64,000 nt of DNA. Source: Lachnospiraceae bacterium. GTDB lineage: Bacteria; Bacillota; Clostridia; Lachnospirales; Lachnospiraceae. The position numbers were made by a program, and so were the translations under genes. Below are positions 1-7,511 of the stretch, in pieces (position 1 is the first letter of the stretch; each line of letters starts with the position of its first letter). Location: positions 47,633-111,632 of the forward strand of contig JAGAOO010000075.1 in the NCBI GenBank assembly GCA_017623675.1, given 5' to 3'. The notes beneath the pieces were generated by a model. It did no database searches, had not been told where the DNA came from, and was given only the letters and a program-made list of their open reading frames with translations.

Positions 1-282
1 ATATCCCCGCTTAAATGGTTTTCCTGCATTACTGATATATTTTGCTCCCATTGCCTGTGCAAATGGAGCTACACGTCGTTCATTATTATTGGATACAAAA
101 CAAATCTGATAACCTAATTCTTTTAAATGATTACATAATCGAATAGAACGTTCATCTGCCGGTGCACCATGAGGTACTAACGTATTATCAATATCAAAAA
201 TAATTCCTCGATACCCTTTATCATAAAATTCTTCAAATGGAATCTGGTATGTAGAACCAAATTCTTCTTTTGGATAAATCAC
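1..282 (-). CDS. YqeG-family HAD-IIIA phosphatase, 3' end cut off by window edge
   Basis: Only the first 94 codons are present; the frame runs off base 1. The start is a GTG at 282, chosen because GGAGGT lies 6 nt upstream, and translation reads VIYPKEEFGSTYQIPFEEFY. Residues 28-34 (FDIDNTL) form HAD motif I, with the nucleophile and general acid Asp of this superfamily, and FVSNNN at about 58-63 fits motif II. Spacing and wording match the YqeG family (HAD subclass IIIA), found beside rpoD, aroE or yqeH genes in Firmicutes and usually about 170 residues long. The substrate is not known from sequence. The gene has its own promoter just upstream. Superfamily is certain, YqeG membership likely. 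Confidence 0.8.
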   Translation of the reverse strand, partial: MIYPKEEFGSTYQIPFEEFYDKGYRGIIFDIDNTLVPHGAPADERSIRLCNHLKELGYQICFVSNNNERRVAPFAQAMGAKYISNAGKPFKRGY

Positions 283-325
283 TTCAAAACCTCCAAATGT
301 CTTCCCTGTCACATCACATTCTAAT

Positions 326-354
326 ATTGTAACATAAAACCCTAATCGACACAA
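326..354 (-). promoter_or_regulatory. Sigma-A-type promoter of the YqeG-like gene
   Basis: On the minus strand TTGTGT and TACAAT are separated by exactly 17 nt, about 40 nt upstream of the GTG start. It lies immediately downstream of the terminator of the preceding gene, as expected for a new transcription unit. Confidence 0.55.
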
Positions 355-359
355 TGAAA

Positions 360-405
360 AACACCCAGACCATCCGAAGTTTTTCCTTCCAACGGTTTGG
401 GTGTT
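360..405 (-). terminator. Intrinsic terminator of the 3D-domain gene
   Basis: AACACCCAGACC at 360-371 pairs with GGTTTGGGTGTT at 394-405 (one G-U), with TTTT following on the minus strand. It sits 29 nt beyond the stop codon of the 3D-domain gene. Confidence 0.7.
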
Positions 406-433
406 ACTGTTATTAAACATTATGATACTTTTG

Positions 434-1330
434 TTATTTAACTGTCTCTTCTGATACCACTTCTGTTGTTGCTTTGCTCCCCTGTGTTGTATCAGTTACA
501 GATTCAGTTGTTGCATGTGTACTTCCTTCCGTACTGGTGCTAATTGTTTCGGTTGTATTTTCTCCTGCTACATTTCCTTCTGTTGCAGCCTCAGTCGTTG
601 TTGTTTCAATATCCGGAGTTTCAGAAATTGTTTCTACTACAACCGTTGATGCATTCTCACTAGTGCCAACATAACGATACACTCTTACATATCTCTTACC
701 ATAAATCAAAGCTTCCTGATGGCTGGCAAAGTAAATATCAATACGATTACCACGAATCGCACCGCCACGATCCTCTACAGTATATACCTTTCCATTAATG
801 ACTACTTGTGTTCCAAACGGAAGCACACTGGTATCTGCCGCAATGGTATGATTTGCCTGAGCAATTACACCACAGGCAGTCACGCCGTTTGTCTTACCAC
901 AGCATACTGCACACGCACAATAACCGGTAGTCAGATACGTACCTAAACATTCATAACCATTCATAGAAGGATCCGCATATACAGGATTAGCAGACAATGC
1001 ACTATAGCTTTGAGCCACGACTGCTGTTGTCTTTTCTTCCACTTCTGCAGTCTCAGGTTCTATCTCCCCTGCTGCCAGTAAAGCTTCCTCTACAATCACC
1101 TGATTCTGAATAATATTATAATCTTCATGTTGTACATCACCAAATGCATAGGTTTCTTCCTGCGTACATTCGCTTAATGCCACCTGTTTGAAAGGCTGAA
1201 CATTTTTAGCAGCTTCTCCATTAACCGTAATTAACGCTGCACAAGCAAAAGAAGCGGAAACTGTAAGCAGTAAAATACGCTTGCCAAATGCTTTTACGTT
1301 ATTCATAAGTTGTACAAGTTGCTTTTCCAT
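434..1330 (-). CDS. Secreted 3D (Asp-Asp-Asp) domain protein, probable cell-wall lytic or remodelling factor
   Basis: 298 residues. A basic then hydrophobic N-terminus (about residues 1-40) looks like a signal peptide or anchor. Residues 130-222 form a 3D domain: TGYCACAVCCGK, ACGVIAQ, then AADTSVLPFGT and VEDRGGAIRGNRIDIYF, with the hallmark aspartates near 166, 187 and 198. 3D domains adopt a MltA-like double-psi barrel and occur in YocH, YuiC and Rpf/YabE-type muralytic proteins. Unlike YocH there is no LysM domain. The last 75 residues are a Thr/Ser/Glu-rich tail typical of a wall-spanning linker. The ATG at 1330 has AAAGGGA 7 nt upstream. It has a strong promoter and a WalR-like box in its leader, consistent with cell-wall stress control. 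Enzymatic activity is inferred. Confidence 0.85.
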   Translation of the reverse strand: MEKQLVQLMNNVKAFGKRILLLTVSASFACAALITVNGEAAKNVQPFKQVALSECTQEETYAFGDVQHEDYNIIQNQVIVEEALLAAGEIEPETAEVEEKTTAVVAQSYSALSANPVYADPSMNGYECLGTYLTTGYCACAVCCGKTNGVTACGVIAQANHTIAADTSVLPFGTQVVINGKVYTVEDRGGAIRGNRIDIYFASHQEALIYGKRYVRVYRYVGTSENASTVVVETISETPDIETTTTEAATEGNVAGENTTETISTSTEGSTHATTESVTDTTQGSKATTEVVSEETVK

Positions 1331-1370
1331 TTCAAAATCCCTTTCAAGTGTTAATTACTTGTTTCAAAAT

Positions 1371-1387
1371 GTTACATAATTGTTACA
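1371..1387 (-). promoter_or_regulatory. WalR (YycF)-like binding box
   Basis: Minus strand reads TGTAAC-AATTA-TGTAAC, an exact fit to the WalR direct-repeat consensus TGTWAH-N5-TGTWAH. It lies between the predicted -10 and the start codon of the 3D-domain gene, just downstream of the expected start site, where a bound regulator would more likely repress than activate. Confidence 0.55.
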
Positions 1388-1397
1388 TCTGTGTTGC

Positions 1398-1426
1398 ATT
1401 ATATGATGATTTTAAGAAAAGGTCAA
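1398..1426 (-). promoter_or_regulatory. Promoter of the 3D-domain gene
   Basis: TTGACC and TATAAT are separated by 17 nt on the minus strand, a near-consensus sigma-A promoter. It gives a leader of about 60 nt that contains the WalR-like box. Confidence 0.75.
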
Positions 1427-1495
1427 GCAAAATAACATTTTTTCGTTTTTTTAAACATGAAATCATAAGATATTTGTTTAAATTGCTGGTAGGAC

Positions 1496-1524
1496 TTTAC
1501 AAAAAAACACTGAAATGCTAAAAT
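1496..1524 (+). promoter_or_regulatory. rnpB promoter
   Basis: TTTACA at 1496-1501 and TAAAAT at 1519-1524 with a 17-nt spacer. The predicted start falls at about 1531, at the 5' end of RNase P helix P1. Confidence 0.75.
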
Positions 1525-1530
1525 TCCAAG

Positions 1531-1876
1531 GTGAGTCGGACAGGTGATCGCGGCTGCAAGTGCCGAAAGGCCGCAGGTGAGGAAAGTCCGGGCTTCATAG
1601 GGCAGGGTGCCGGATAACGTCCGGTGGAGGCGACTCCCAGACCAGTGCAACAGAAATATACCGCCAGGAATTCCTGGTAAGGGTGGAACGGCGAGGTAAG
1701 AGCTCACCGCTTGTCTGGTAACAGACAAGGCTCTGTAAACTCCACTCGAAGCAAGACCGAACAGAAAGCGATACAGTTGCCCGCTGTGCTTTCGGGTAGG
1801 TTGCTGGAACCGTTTGGCAACAAACGGTCTAGATAGATGATCACCCACGACATAACCCGGCTTATCGTCCGACTCC
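1531..1876 (+). ncRNA. rnpB: RNase P RNA (type A)
   Basis: Catalytic RNA of ribonuclease P, which matures tRNA 5' ends. The universally conserved blocks appear in order: GAGGAAAGTCCGGGC near 1579, ACAGAAATATACCGCC near 1649, GGGTGGAACGGCGAGGTAAG near 1681, ACTCCACTCGAAGCAAGACC near 1739, and TAGATAGATGATC with ACATAACCCGGCTTATCG near the 3' end. Helix P1 is formed by GAGTCGGA (1533-1540) and TCCGACTC (1868-1875), fixing both ends. The length of about 345 nt and the architecture suggest type A, as in Clostridia, rather than the Bacillus type B. It is flanked by a good promoter and an intrinsic terminator. Open reading frames that cross it on the opposite strand are spurious. Confidence 0.97.
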
Positions 1877-1886
1877 CATTAAATGC

Positions 1887-1926
1887 AAAAAAGGTTGCCA
1901 TCTGTTTCAAGATGACAACCCCTTTT
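1887..1926. terminator. Bidirectional terminator between rnpB and the convergent gene at 1949-2665
   Basis: GGTTGCCATCT (1893-1903) pairs with AGATGACAACC (1910-1920), with one mismatch. The plus-strand tail is CCTTTT and the minus-strand tail is CCTTTTTT, so it can end both transcripts. Confidence 0.75.
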
Positions 1927-1948
1927 ATACCCCCAATATATACGAAAA

Positions 1949-2665
1949 TTAGATAGTACACGTTTTTAATAACTGACTTTCATGCCAGTATAGATAATTG
2001 GTAATCAGAACACTTGATGTATCCGGAAATTCTTTCATTAGTTCTTCTTTCGTAACCGGTATATCTCCTACCGTTATTGCCAACTTCTGAATTTCTTCAA
2101 TTACCTCTAATTTCATCTGACGGTCCATATAAGTCATGATGTGACGGATTTTCTTTGGTAGAAATGGAATCATGGAACGAAGTGCCGTATCACTGTCCAC
2201 TTCTATGTATCGGTTTACCAAATCAAACATCACAGCCTGTTCATCATATGGAATCCCTGCATGTCTGGCAACAATCCTTTCACAATTCTTCAGCAAATCA
2301 CCGGTCTGTACCTGATAGCTGTTCAAACCAAAATCATGAAAGCACTCCTGAAACATGTCCAATTGATGTCGTTGAGTATACTGTGATAAATCCTCAAACG
2401 ATTGAAACAACTCATGATTCATCTTCGCGTATTTTTCATCCCAATAAATAAAATTGTAGGTCCAATATACCGCCATGCACAGCATAAAATCGTCTGCAAA
2501 ATTACTATTATTGGCGAATGCAAAAAGGGATTTTAGCTTGATTCCTAATCGTCTATAGTCATTCTCACTAAGTTCCAAATCACTAAGGGTACGTACATTA
2601 TGTATTTCCCGCTCGAAATACATTTGCATCTCTTGTAAGTCGAATTTTGGTTCCTGTATTCCCAT
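1949..2665 (-). CDS. Unrecognised cytoplasmic, probably all-helical protein
   Basis: 238 residues from the ATG at 2665, chosen because AAAGGAGG lies 7 nt upstream; a longer frame back to 2794 lacks a ribosome binding site. There is no signal peptide or membrane segment. The protein is rich in aromatic and acidic residues and predicted helical throughout, beginning MGIQEPKFDLQEMQMYFERE. I recognise no catalytic motif. The C-terminal part (ITVGDIPVTKEELMKEFPDT) has a helix-turn-helix-like feel, but too weak to call. It is monocistronic, with its own promoter and a terminator shared with rnpB. The gene is real on the basis of its RBS, promoter, terminator and coding composition; its function is unknown. 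Confidence 0.75.
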   Translation of the reverse strand: MGIQEPKFDLQEMQMYFEREIHNVRTLSDLELSENDYRRLGIKLKSLFAFANNSNFADDFMLCMAVYWTYNFIYWDEKYAKMNHELFQSFEDLSQYTQRHQLDMFQECFHDFGLNSYQVQTGDLLKNCERIVARHAGIPYDEQAVMFDLVNRYIEVDSDTALRSMIPFLPKKIRHIMTYMDRQMKLEVIEEIQKLAITVGDIPVTKEELMKEFPDTSSVLITNYLYWHESQLLKTCTI

Positions 2666-2785
2666 ATACATTCCTCCTTTATATAGTTTCACATCACATT
2701 TTATTCTGTTTCCTTTCTTTTTATGATTTGTTTCTATAGACATATTATATAACTTTTCGACAAAAAAGTCCATGTTATTCGTCTT

Positions 2786-2814
2786 TTTATACACATTTTT
2801 TCCTATTTACACAA
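2786..2814 (-). promoter_or_regulatory. Promoter of the gene at 1949-2665
   Basis: TTGTGT and TATAAA with a 17-nt spacer on the minus strand, implying a leader of about 115 nt. Confidence 0.45.
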
Positions 2815-2850
2815 ATTTCAATCCATTTTTGTAAGAACTTGTCCTGTTTT

Positions 2851-2880
2851 TTGTACATTTTATACATAAGTTTATATAAT
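2851..2880 (+). promoter_or_regulatory. Possible promoter of the AP2/HNH-like gene
   Basis: TTGTAC (2851-2856) and TATAAT (2875-2880) with an 18-nt spacer, about 113 nt before the ATG. The region is very AT-rich, so chance matches are likely. Confidence 0.4.
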
Positions 2881-2992
2881 TTTTATAAATTTATGCTAAA
2901 ACATCCTCTTTGTTTCAACCGATTTTTCCTCTTTTCCTTGCCCTTTTTCTTACAATATACTAAAATTATAAAAAAAATCAGGAGTCAGTTTC

Positions 2993-3802
2993 ATGGAGCA
3001 TTTACCCGGTATTTCAACTGCATATAGAAAAGACGGAAGCTGCTATTATCGTGCATCTATTACCTATAGAAATAAGCATATCAGCTTAGGCAGCTTTGAT
3101 TCTCCAGAAGCCGGTTCTTGTGCTTATCAGGAAGCCTGGCAAATACTGAATGGAGAAACCGTTCCCTTAATTGAAGAGTACCCTGACCATTCTACTCTCC
3201 CATTTACCAAATATGTTACCTTAATCAATTTCCGAAAGAATGGGATTTATATAAAGACGCCAATTTACTTATTTCCAGGGTACTTTCTATACTACTTCCA
3301 ACCGAATTTTGCTTTAAAATTCGATAAAGATGACTTGTTTTTTTATTCCACCCATACCATCCAACAGCGGGGCGGCTATCTTTTTATTTGCCATTATGGC
3401 AGTCAATATGGAATTCTTTCCCGCTATGGAATTCGCAAATTCGCAGTGGAGGGACGAGATTACCTCTTTATGAATGGTGATAATCGGGATTATCGCTATC
3501 AGAATATCAAAGTATTAAATCATTATATGGGAGTCTTAGAAGAAAGCAAAGGCGGTAAAACGTTTTATACCGCTTCTATTCATATTAACGGCAACTACAT
3601 AATTGGAAGATATGCAACAGAGACAGATGCGGCCATAGCTTATAACAAAGCTGCCGATATCTTGAATCAGGCAGGATTTGAAAAACAGTTTATTCGTAAT
3701 TATATTAGCAACCTTACTAAAGAAACTTATCTGTCCCGCTATGATGCCCTTACCATTTCCAAAAAAATATATACTGTAATAAATTCATCTCCTTCCTCAT
3801 AA
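2993..3802 (+). CDS. AP2-like DNA-binding protein with degenerate HNH core
   Basis: 269 residues; the ATG at 2993 has AGGAG about 9 nt upstream. Two AP2/ERF-like three-strand repeats flank the protein: residues 4-54 (YYRASITYRNKHISLGSF..A..AY..A) and 178-228 (FYTASIHINGNYIIGRYATETDAAIAYNKAAD). Between them, GRDYLFMNGDNRDYRYQNIKVLNH at about 154-177 aligns with the VDHINGDxxDNRxxNLR core of HNH-AP2 homing endonucleases, but the catalytic His positions are replaced (the DH pair reads DY). This suggests a domesticated, nuclease-dead derivative acting as a DNA-binding protein. No phage or intron genes lie nearby. The polysaccharide deacetylase gene follows after 34 nt and may be co-transcribed. 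Confidence 0.65.
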   Translation: MEHLPGISTAYRKDGSCYYRASITYRNKHISLGSFDSPEAGSCAYQEAWQILNGETVPLIEEYPDHSTLPFTKYVTLINFRKNGIYIKTPIYLFPGYFLYYFQPNFALKFDKDDLFFYSTHTIQQRGGYLFICHYGSQYGILSRYGIRKFAVEGRDYLFMNGDNRDYRYQNIKVLNHYMGVLEESKGGKTFYTASIHINGNYIIGRYATETDAAIAYNKAADILNQAGFEKQFIRNYISNLTKETYLSRYDALTISKKIYTVINSSPSS

Positions 3803-3836
3803 ACTAACAACAACAAATGCCGGATATGGACACCTT

Positions 3837-4667
3837 ATGAAATCACTACAGGAACATCAGAATTCTATTACTTCTCTTTATCAGGAAATTAATACATCTT
3901 ACATGAAGGTGATGACTGTCATTCTGCTTGCTGCGGTCTGTCTATACGCAGCTCTTTCTTTCCACACCGCTCAGACCAATAATCAGGCAACCATTTCAAC
4001 CCTCTCTTCATCCAGCCGCGGCGAACTTCCTATCTATAGTGTAGAAACAGAAGAACGCGTTGTAGCATTAACCTTTGACGCAGCCTGGGGAGATGAAGAT
4101 TTAGCCGACATCCTTGCTACTTTGGAATCTCACCAAGCAAAAGCAACCTTCTTCGTTTCGGGAGACTGGGTTGACCGTTATCCGGATGCAGTACAATCCA
4201 TACATGCTGCCGGGCACGAGCTTGCGAATCATGGTACAAATCATAAACATATGCCTCAATTAAGCCAGGAAGAAATGATAAAAGAAATTATGGAATGCCA
4301 TCAGCAGGTCTATGCACTGACACAAACCAACATGACTGCGTTTCGAGCGCCTTATAGTGATTGGAACGATCAGGTAGTGAAAGTTGCAAAATCCTGTGGA
4401 TATTCCAGCATTAATCAAAATGTAGATTCCGTTGACTGGAAAGATTATGGAGTAGATAGCATTATACAAACGGTTATGGAAGATCCTGATTTAGATAATG
4501 GTGCCATCATTCTCTTACATAATGGTGCCACTTATACCAGTGCTGCGTTGGATGAATTACTTACCCGGTTAGAGAATGAAGGTTATACCTTTGTTCCTAT
4601 TTCTGAATTGATCTATACAGACAATTATACCCTTGACCATACAGGACGCCAGTTTCCGGCTTCTTGA
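3837..4667 (+). CDS. Membrane-anchored polysaccharide deacetylase (PdaB-like NodB domain)
   Basis: 276 residues. A single N-terminal membrane segment (about 24-42) places the catalytic domain outside. The carbohydrate esterase 4/NodB motifs are all visible: ALTFDAAWGDE (Asp81; the TFD-AAWG variant is typical of PdaB rather than the TFDDG of chitin deacetylases), HELANHGTNH with metal-binding His132 and His136, RAPYSDWN at 170-177, DSVDWKDY near 197-204 and LLHNG near 227. The family removes acetyl groups from cell-wall or spore-cortex N-acetyl sugars. PdaB-type proteins are linked to sporulation, but no sporulation promoter was recognised here. The Shine-Dalgarno is weak, so translation may depend on the upstream AP2-like gene. 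Confidence 0.85.
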   Translation: MKSLQEHQNSITSLYQEINTSYMKVMTVILLAAVCLYAALSFHTAQTNNQATISTLSSSSRGELPIYSVETEERVVALTFDAAWGDEDLADILATLESHQAKATFFVSGDWVDRYPDAVQSIHAAGHELANHGTNHKHMPQLSQEEMIKEIMECHQQVYALTQTNMTAFRAPYSDWNDQVVKVAKSCGYSSINQNVDSVDWKDYGVDSIIQTVMEDPDLDNGAIILLHNGATYTSAALDELLTRLENEGYTFVPISELIYTDNYTLDHTGRQFPAS

Positions 4668-4815
4668 ATTTGCAAAATTTGGAATTCTTTTGTCAGAGAC
4701 TTCCTAATTAGAAAACATGAAATTGTTAATACTAATGATAGCGACAAAAAGATTGTATGTCTTTTTGCCCAATGGAATTCCGATTCCAAATCTCAAAACG
4801 CAAAGGAGTCTGATT

Positions 4816-5217
4816 ATGAAACGAATCAAACAAATCATGATTTTATGCGGTTGTCTTACATTACTGGCATGTACAGCAATAGGATGTAACCGAAACGGAG
4901 CCAACAATACAACCGATAACAACAGTGATGCCAATAACGGAAATAATACCGGCAATGCTGTAGAAAACGTCGGCAACGATATTGGTAATATGGTAGATGA
5001 CGCAGGAAATGCCGTAAATGATGCCGCAGAAGGTGCCGGTGATGTTATTCGTGATGTTACAGACGGTACTGACAATTTGGTTAATGATGTAACAAATGGT
5101 ACTAACACCAATTCAACCAACCCTTCAAACAGTACAGAGACCAACAACAATGGCAGCACAGAAGGCAATCGTACCACAAACGGTACTGAATCAACCAGAA
5201 CCGGCGCAACAAGATAG
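4816..5217 (+). CDS. Small Asn/Thr/Asp-rich lipoprotein of low complexity
   Basis: 133 residues from the ATG at 4816, which follows AAAGGAG by 8 nt; an in-frame start 33 codons upstream has no RBS. The N-terminus MKRIKQIMILCGCLTLLAC is a lipoprotein signal with LLAC as a plausible lipobox (a second Cys follows at TAIGC). The rest is highly polar, rich in Asn, Asp, Thr and Gly. Its middle repeats an 11-residue amphipathic rhythm (VGNDIGNMVDDAGNAVNDAA, then GDVIRDVTDGTDNLVNDVT) reminiscent of LEA-like or coiled segments. The tail is Asn/Ser/Thr. It is probably an envelope-exposed, mostly disordered protein. No enzymatic function can be assigned. Confidence 0.7.
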   Translation: MKRIKQIMILCGCLTLLACTAIGCNRNGANNTTDNNSDANNGNNTGNAVENVGNDIGNMVDDAGNAVNDAAEGAGDVIRDVTDGTDNLVNDVTNGTNTNSTNPSNSTETNNNGSTEGNRTTNGTESTRTGATR

Positions 5218-5223
5218 TTTCAG

Positions 5224-5270
5224 AAAAGGAAATGGCATATGAACAATTGTTCAACCATTTCCTTTTTCTT
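5224..5270. terminator. Convergent bidirectional terminator
   Basis: AAAAGGAAATGG (5224-5235) pairs perfectly with CCATTTCCTTTT (5255-5266), followed by TTCTTTT on the plus strand and TTTTC on the minus strand. The right arm overlaps the last codons of the convergent minus-strand gene. Confidence 0.8.
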
Positions 5271-5601
5271 TTCTACGTTCCATTTCATCATATTGCTCAT
5301 ACATGTATTGTACTCCATTTTCCAATACATAATAATGTGCAATATATGGTATCAAAAGTACCAGCAGAACAATTAGCAAAAGGACAAAGAGAAGCTTTTC
5401 TGTCATCACAGTCATTATAAAAACTAAAACAGTCAATAAAGCAAAGAGAATCATAATAAACTCATGTACCAATCGTTCATGCATAAAGAATTGAATTTGA
5501 ATCAAATGCTTTTCCTGTTCTTTTTCATAATCGATTTCCTCTGGTGGATTTTTTAATAATTCATCTATTCGTTTTATATACCCTTGTATTTTCTTTCTCA
5601 T
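5251..5601 (-). CDS. Small two-helix membrane protein, unknown function
   Basis: 116 residues. The start ATG is 8 nt after AAAGGAG. The N-terminal 45 residues are charged and helical (MRKKIQGYIKRIDELLKNPP). Two adjacent hydrophobic segments at about 46-66 and 69-88 form a helical hairpin. The C-terminus is short, charged and coiled (YEQYDEMERRKEKGNG). It lies 33 nt downstream of the subtilase gene and is probably in the same transcript. No family recognised; it could be an accessory to the protease or a general envelope protein. Confidence 0.7.
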   Translation of the reverse strand: MRKKIQGYIKRIDELLKNPPEEIDYEKEQEKHLIQIQFFMHERLVHEFIMILFALLTVLVFIMTVMTEKLLFVLLLIVLLVLLIPYIAHYYVLENGVQYMYEQYDEMERRKEKGNG

Positions 5602-5634
5602 TTTCTAAACTCCTTTGTAATTGAATCTCTGTAT

Positions 5635-7398
5635 CTACAAAACATCTCGTTGCTGAAGACTTTGAAACGTACCATACAAATCCAGTGTTCCATAGCCCCA
5701 TAGCTTATTCGGATATGAGACATCCGGTTCTCGCTTAGCCCCCCGGATTAAATATCGTTTTACCGCCTCTCCATTTATCCGAACCACATTGCTACGAGTT
5801 TCTGCCCATTCCATCAGTAATGCGGCTGCTCCGGCAGTATGGGCAGCTGCTATACTACTTCCACTTCTTCTCGTATAAGCATACCTGCCATCCGGCATTC
5901 GTGTAGCGGTAGGTCCATACACATTGACCCCCGGTGCAGCAAAATCCGGTTTGATTCCCCCAACACTGGTAAACCCTCTGCCTGCCTCTACATATAAGCT
6001 GTCTGTTACATGATTGTAAGCAGTGGAACAGGCAGGTCCATCCGCCGTTGATGGCTCTGTTAACGTCACTTCCGGTTCCGGTCGTAAAAAATACGTATCT
6101 TCAGACAAGAATTCACGAATAGGCATCCAGATATTAAAATCATTCTGAATATTTCCAACCGCATATACCCTTATTTTCCATATGCCTTCTGTTGGTTCCT
6201 GCATACGTATGAAAATCAACTGTTTTCCTGAAAATTCCTCTACTAATACATAGGAGATTTCTACAACTGTCCGCTCCAACAGGAAATTTATTTTCTGCTG
6301 GAGCAGGAAATTAGGTGGGATTCTGGCAATTATTTCTCCATATGGAGATTCTAACCCTATTGCATAAGTATTTGGTGTTTCTCCCCACAATTCCAAGATA
6401 ATTCCCGGTACATTTGCTCCGACATTAATCTCAACCGTTTCATATGCCTCTCCTTCTTCCACGGCTCCGGAAAAATGCCTTCGTGCATTCCCTTCATTGC
6501 CGGCAGGTAGGGATACAAATCTTCCCGGAAATAAATTAACCCTTGTCAAATATTCATTTAAGGCACCTCTTCCTGCATGGTCACCACTATTGGTTCCTAC
6601 TCCCAAATAAATACACATGGGCATATGCCATTTAGCAGCCTGATTCAACAGATAATAAACTGCCATCATAATGTCGGTTTCCTGATAAACTTCCTCCGAA
6701 TCAATAAAATAAAAATCTTTCAAATACTGCTTTGCCTGTTTAAGCTTTACCACTACCAATTCTGCCATAGGAGCCGCACCGATAAAATCATTTGCCTCAT
6801 CTTCTCCTCCGGCAATAATACCGGATACAAACGTACCATGTCCGTTAGAATCAACAGAAGGCACAACATCAAGAGGATTCCTTGCCTGCAACGCCTGATT
6901 AATCATCTCCTCTGTATACTCTGTTCCATAAAAAATATTCTCTGGCGGCGTACCGGTTTGAATACTTTGATCCCAGATAGCTCGAACTCGTGTTGTCCCA
7001 TTCACATGTTGAAAAATGGGATTTTGATAATCAATACCTGTATCAATGATTCCTACCAGAATCCTTCTTCCTTTCAGATTCAACACCGGTTGATTCTGTG
7101 CTCTCAAGATACCACTTTCCTCCATGCTGCTGGTATCCATAAGTCCATAACATTTCGGAACCATATAATATAATTGCGAAATCACAGACATTAAATTAAT
7201 GTCCTGACGTTTAATCGTTATTAGTGCCAGATTCTGATCCAGGAATTTTAAACATTCTCCCTGAAAATAATCAAGGATTTCCTGTTCATCACCATTATAA
7301 GAGATAATATAATCCGCATAGTCATTATCCAGAATCCGTTCTTTACAATTCCCCGGCAACCTATAATTCGTAAACCGATTCATATCCATACTCTGCAC
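5635..7398 (-). CDS. Subtilisin-like S8 serine protease, Csp-type
   Basis: 587 residues. The catalytic triad is readable: Asp119 in GIIDTGID, His187 in SNGHGTFVSG and Ser515 in SGSSIAAAHTAG. The serine loop differs from the usual GTSMAAPH (Thr to Ser, Met to Ile, Pro to Ala), a pattern seen in clostridial Csp germination proteases and related gut Clostridia enzymes. About 240 residues between His and Ser hold a beta-rich insert, as in Csp jelly-roll domains. The N-terminal 105 residues resemble a prodomain. There is no signal peptide, as in Csp proteins, which act in the spore or cytoplasm. The start is uncertain: GTG at 7398, or ATG at 7389 or 7383, none with a strong RBS. A role in processing a cortex hydrolase is possible, but no sleC-like gene is nearby. 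Confidence 0.85.
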   Translation of the reverse strand: MQSMDMNRFTNYRLPGNCKERILDNDYADYIISYNGDEQEILDYFQGECLKFLDQNLALITIKRQDINLMSVISQLYYMVPKCYGLMDTSSMEESGILRAQNQPVLNLKGRRILVGIIDTGIDYQNPIFQHVNGTTRVRAIWDQSIQTGTPPENIFYGTEYTEEMINQALQARNPLDVVPSVDSNGHGTFVSGIIAGGEDEANDFIGAAPMAELVVVKLKQAKQYLKDFYFIDSEEVYQETDIMMAVYYLLNQAAKWHMPMCIYLGVGTNSGDHAGRGALNEYLTRVNLFPGRFVSLPAGNEGNARRHFSGAVEEGEAYETVEINVGANVPGIILELWGETPNTYAIGLESPYGEIIARIPPNFLLQQKINFLLERTVVEISYVLVEEFSGKQLIFIRMQEPTEGIWKIRVYAVGNIQNDFNIWMPIREFLSEDTYFLRPEPEVTLTEPSTADGPACSTAYNHVTDSLYVEAGRGFTSVGGIKPDFAAPGVNVYGPTATRMPDGRYAYTRRSGSSIAAAHTAGAAALLMEWAETRSNVVRINGEAVKRYLIRGAKREPDVSYPNKLWGYGTLDLYGTFQSLQQRDVL

Positions 7399-7470
7399 CA
7401 GACCATTTATTTCTTTCTATAATATGCAAAGAAACTCCTATATGTCCCCGAAACACTTCCTACCGGATTC

Positions 7471-7503
7471 TAAAAAAGGAACCGGCCTTATTCCGGTTCC
7501 TTT
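7471..7503 (-). terminator. Terminator of the DivIVA-like gene
   Basis: AAAGGAACCGG (7475-7485) pairs perfectly with CCGGTTCCTTT (7493-7503). The minus-strand transcript continues into a run of six U. It is 9 nt after the stop codon. Confidence 0.85.
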
Positions 7504-7511
7504 CTCTCTCA

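Noticed and set aside
1423-1848. Open frame of 141 codons on the minus strand
   Set aside because: It runs antisense through the conserved core of rnpB and has no RBS.
2993-3802. Prophage or group I intron remnant
   Set aside because: The AP2/HNH-like gene stands alone; no integrase, capsid or intron core was found around it.
4717-4815. Extended N-terminus of the small lipoprotein
   Set aside because: The extra 33 codons lack an RBS and would bury the lipoprotein signal; the ATG at 4816 has AAAGGAG.
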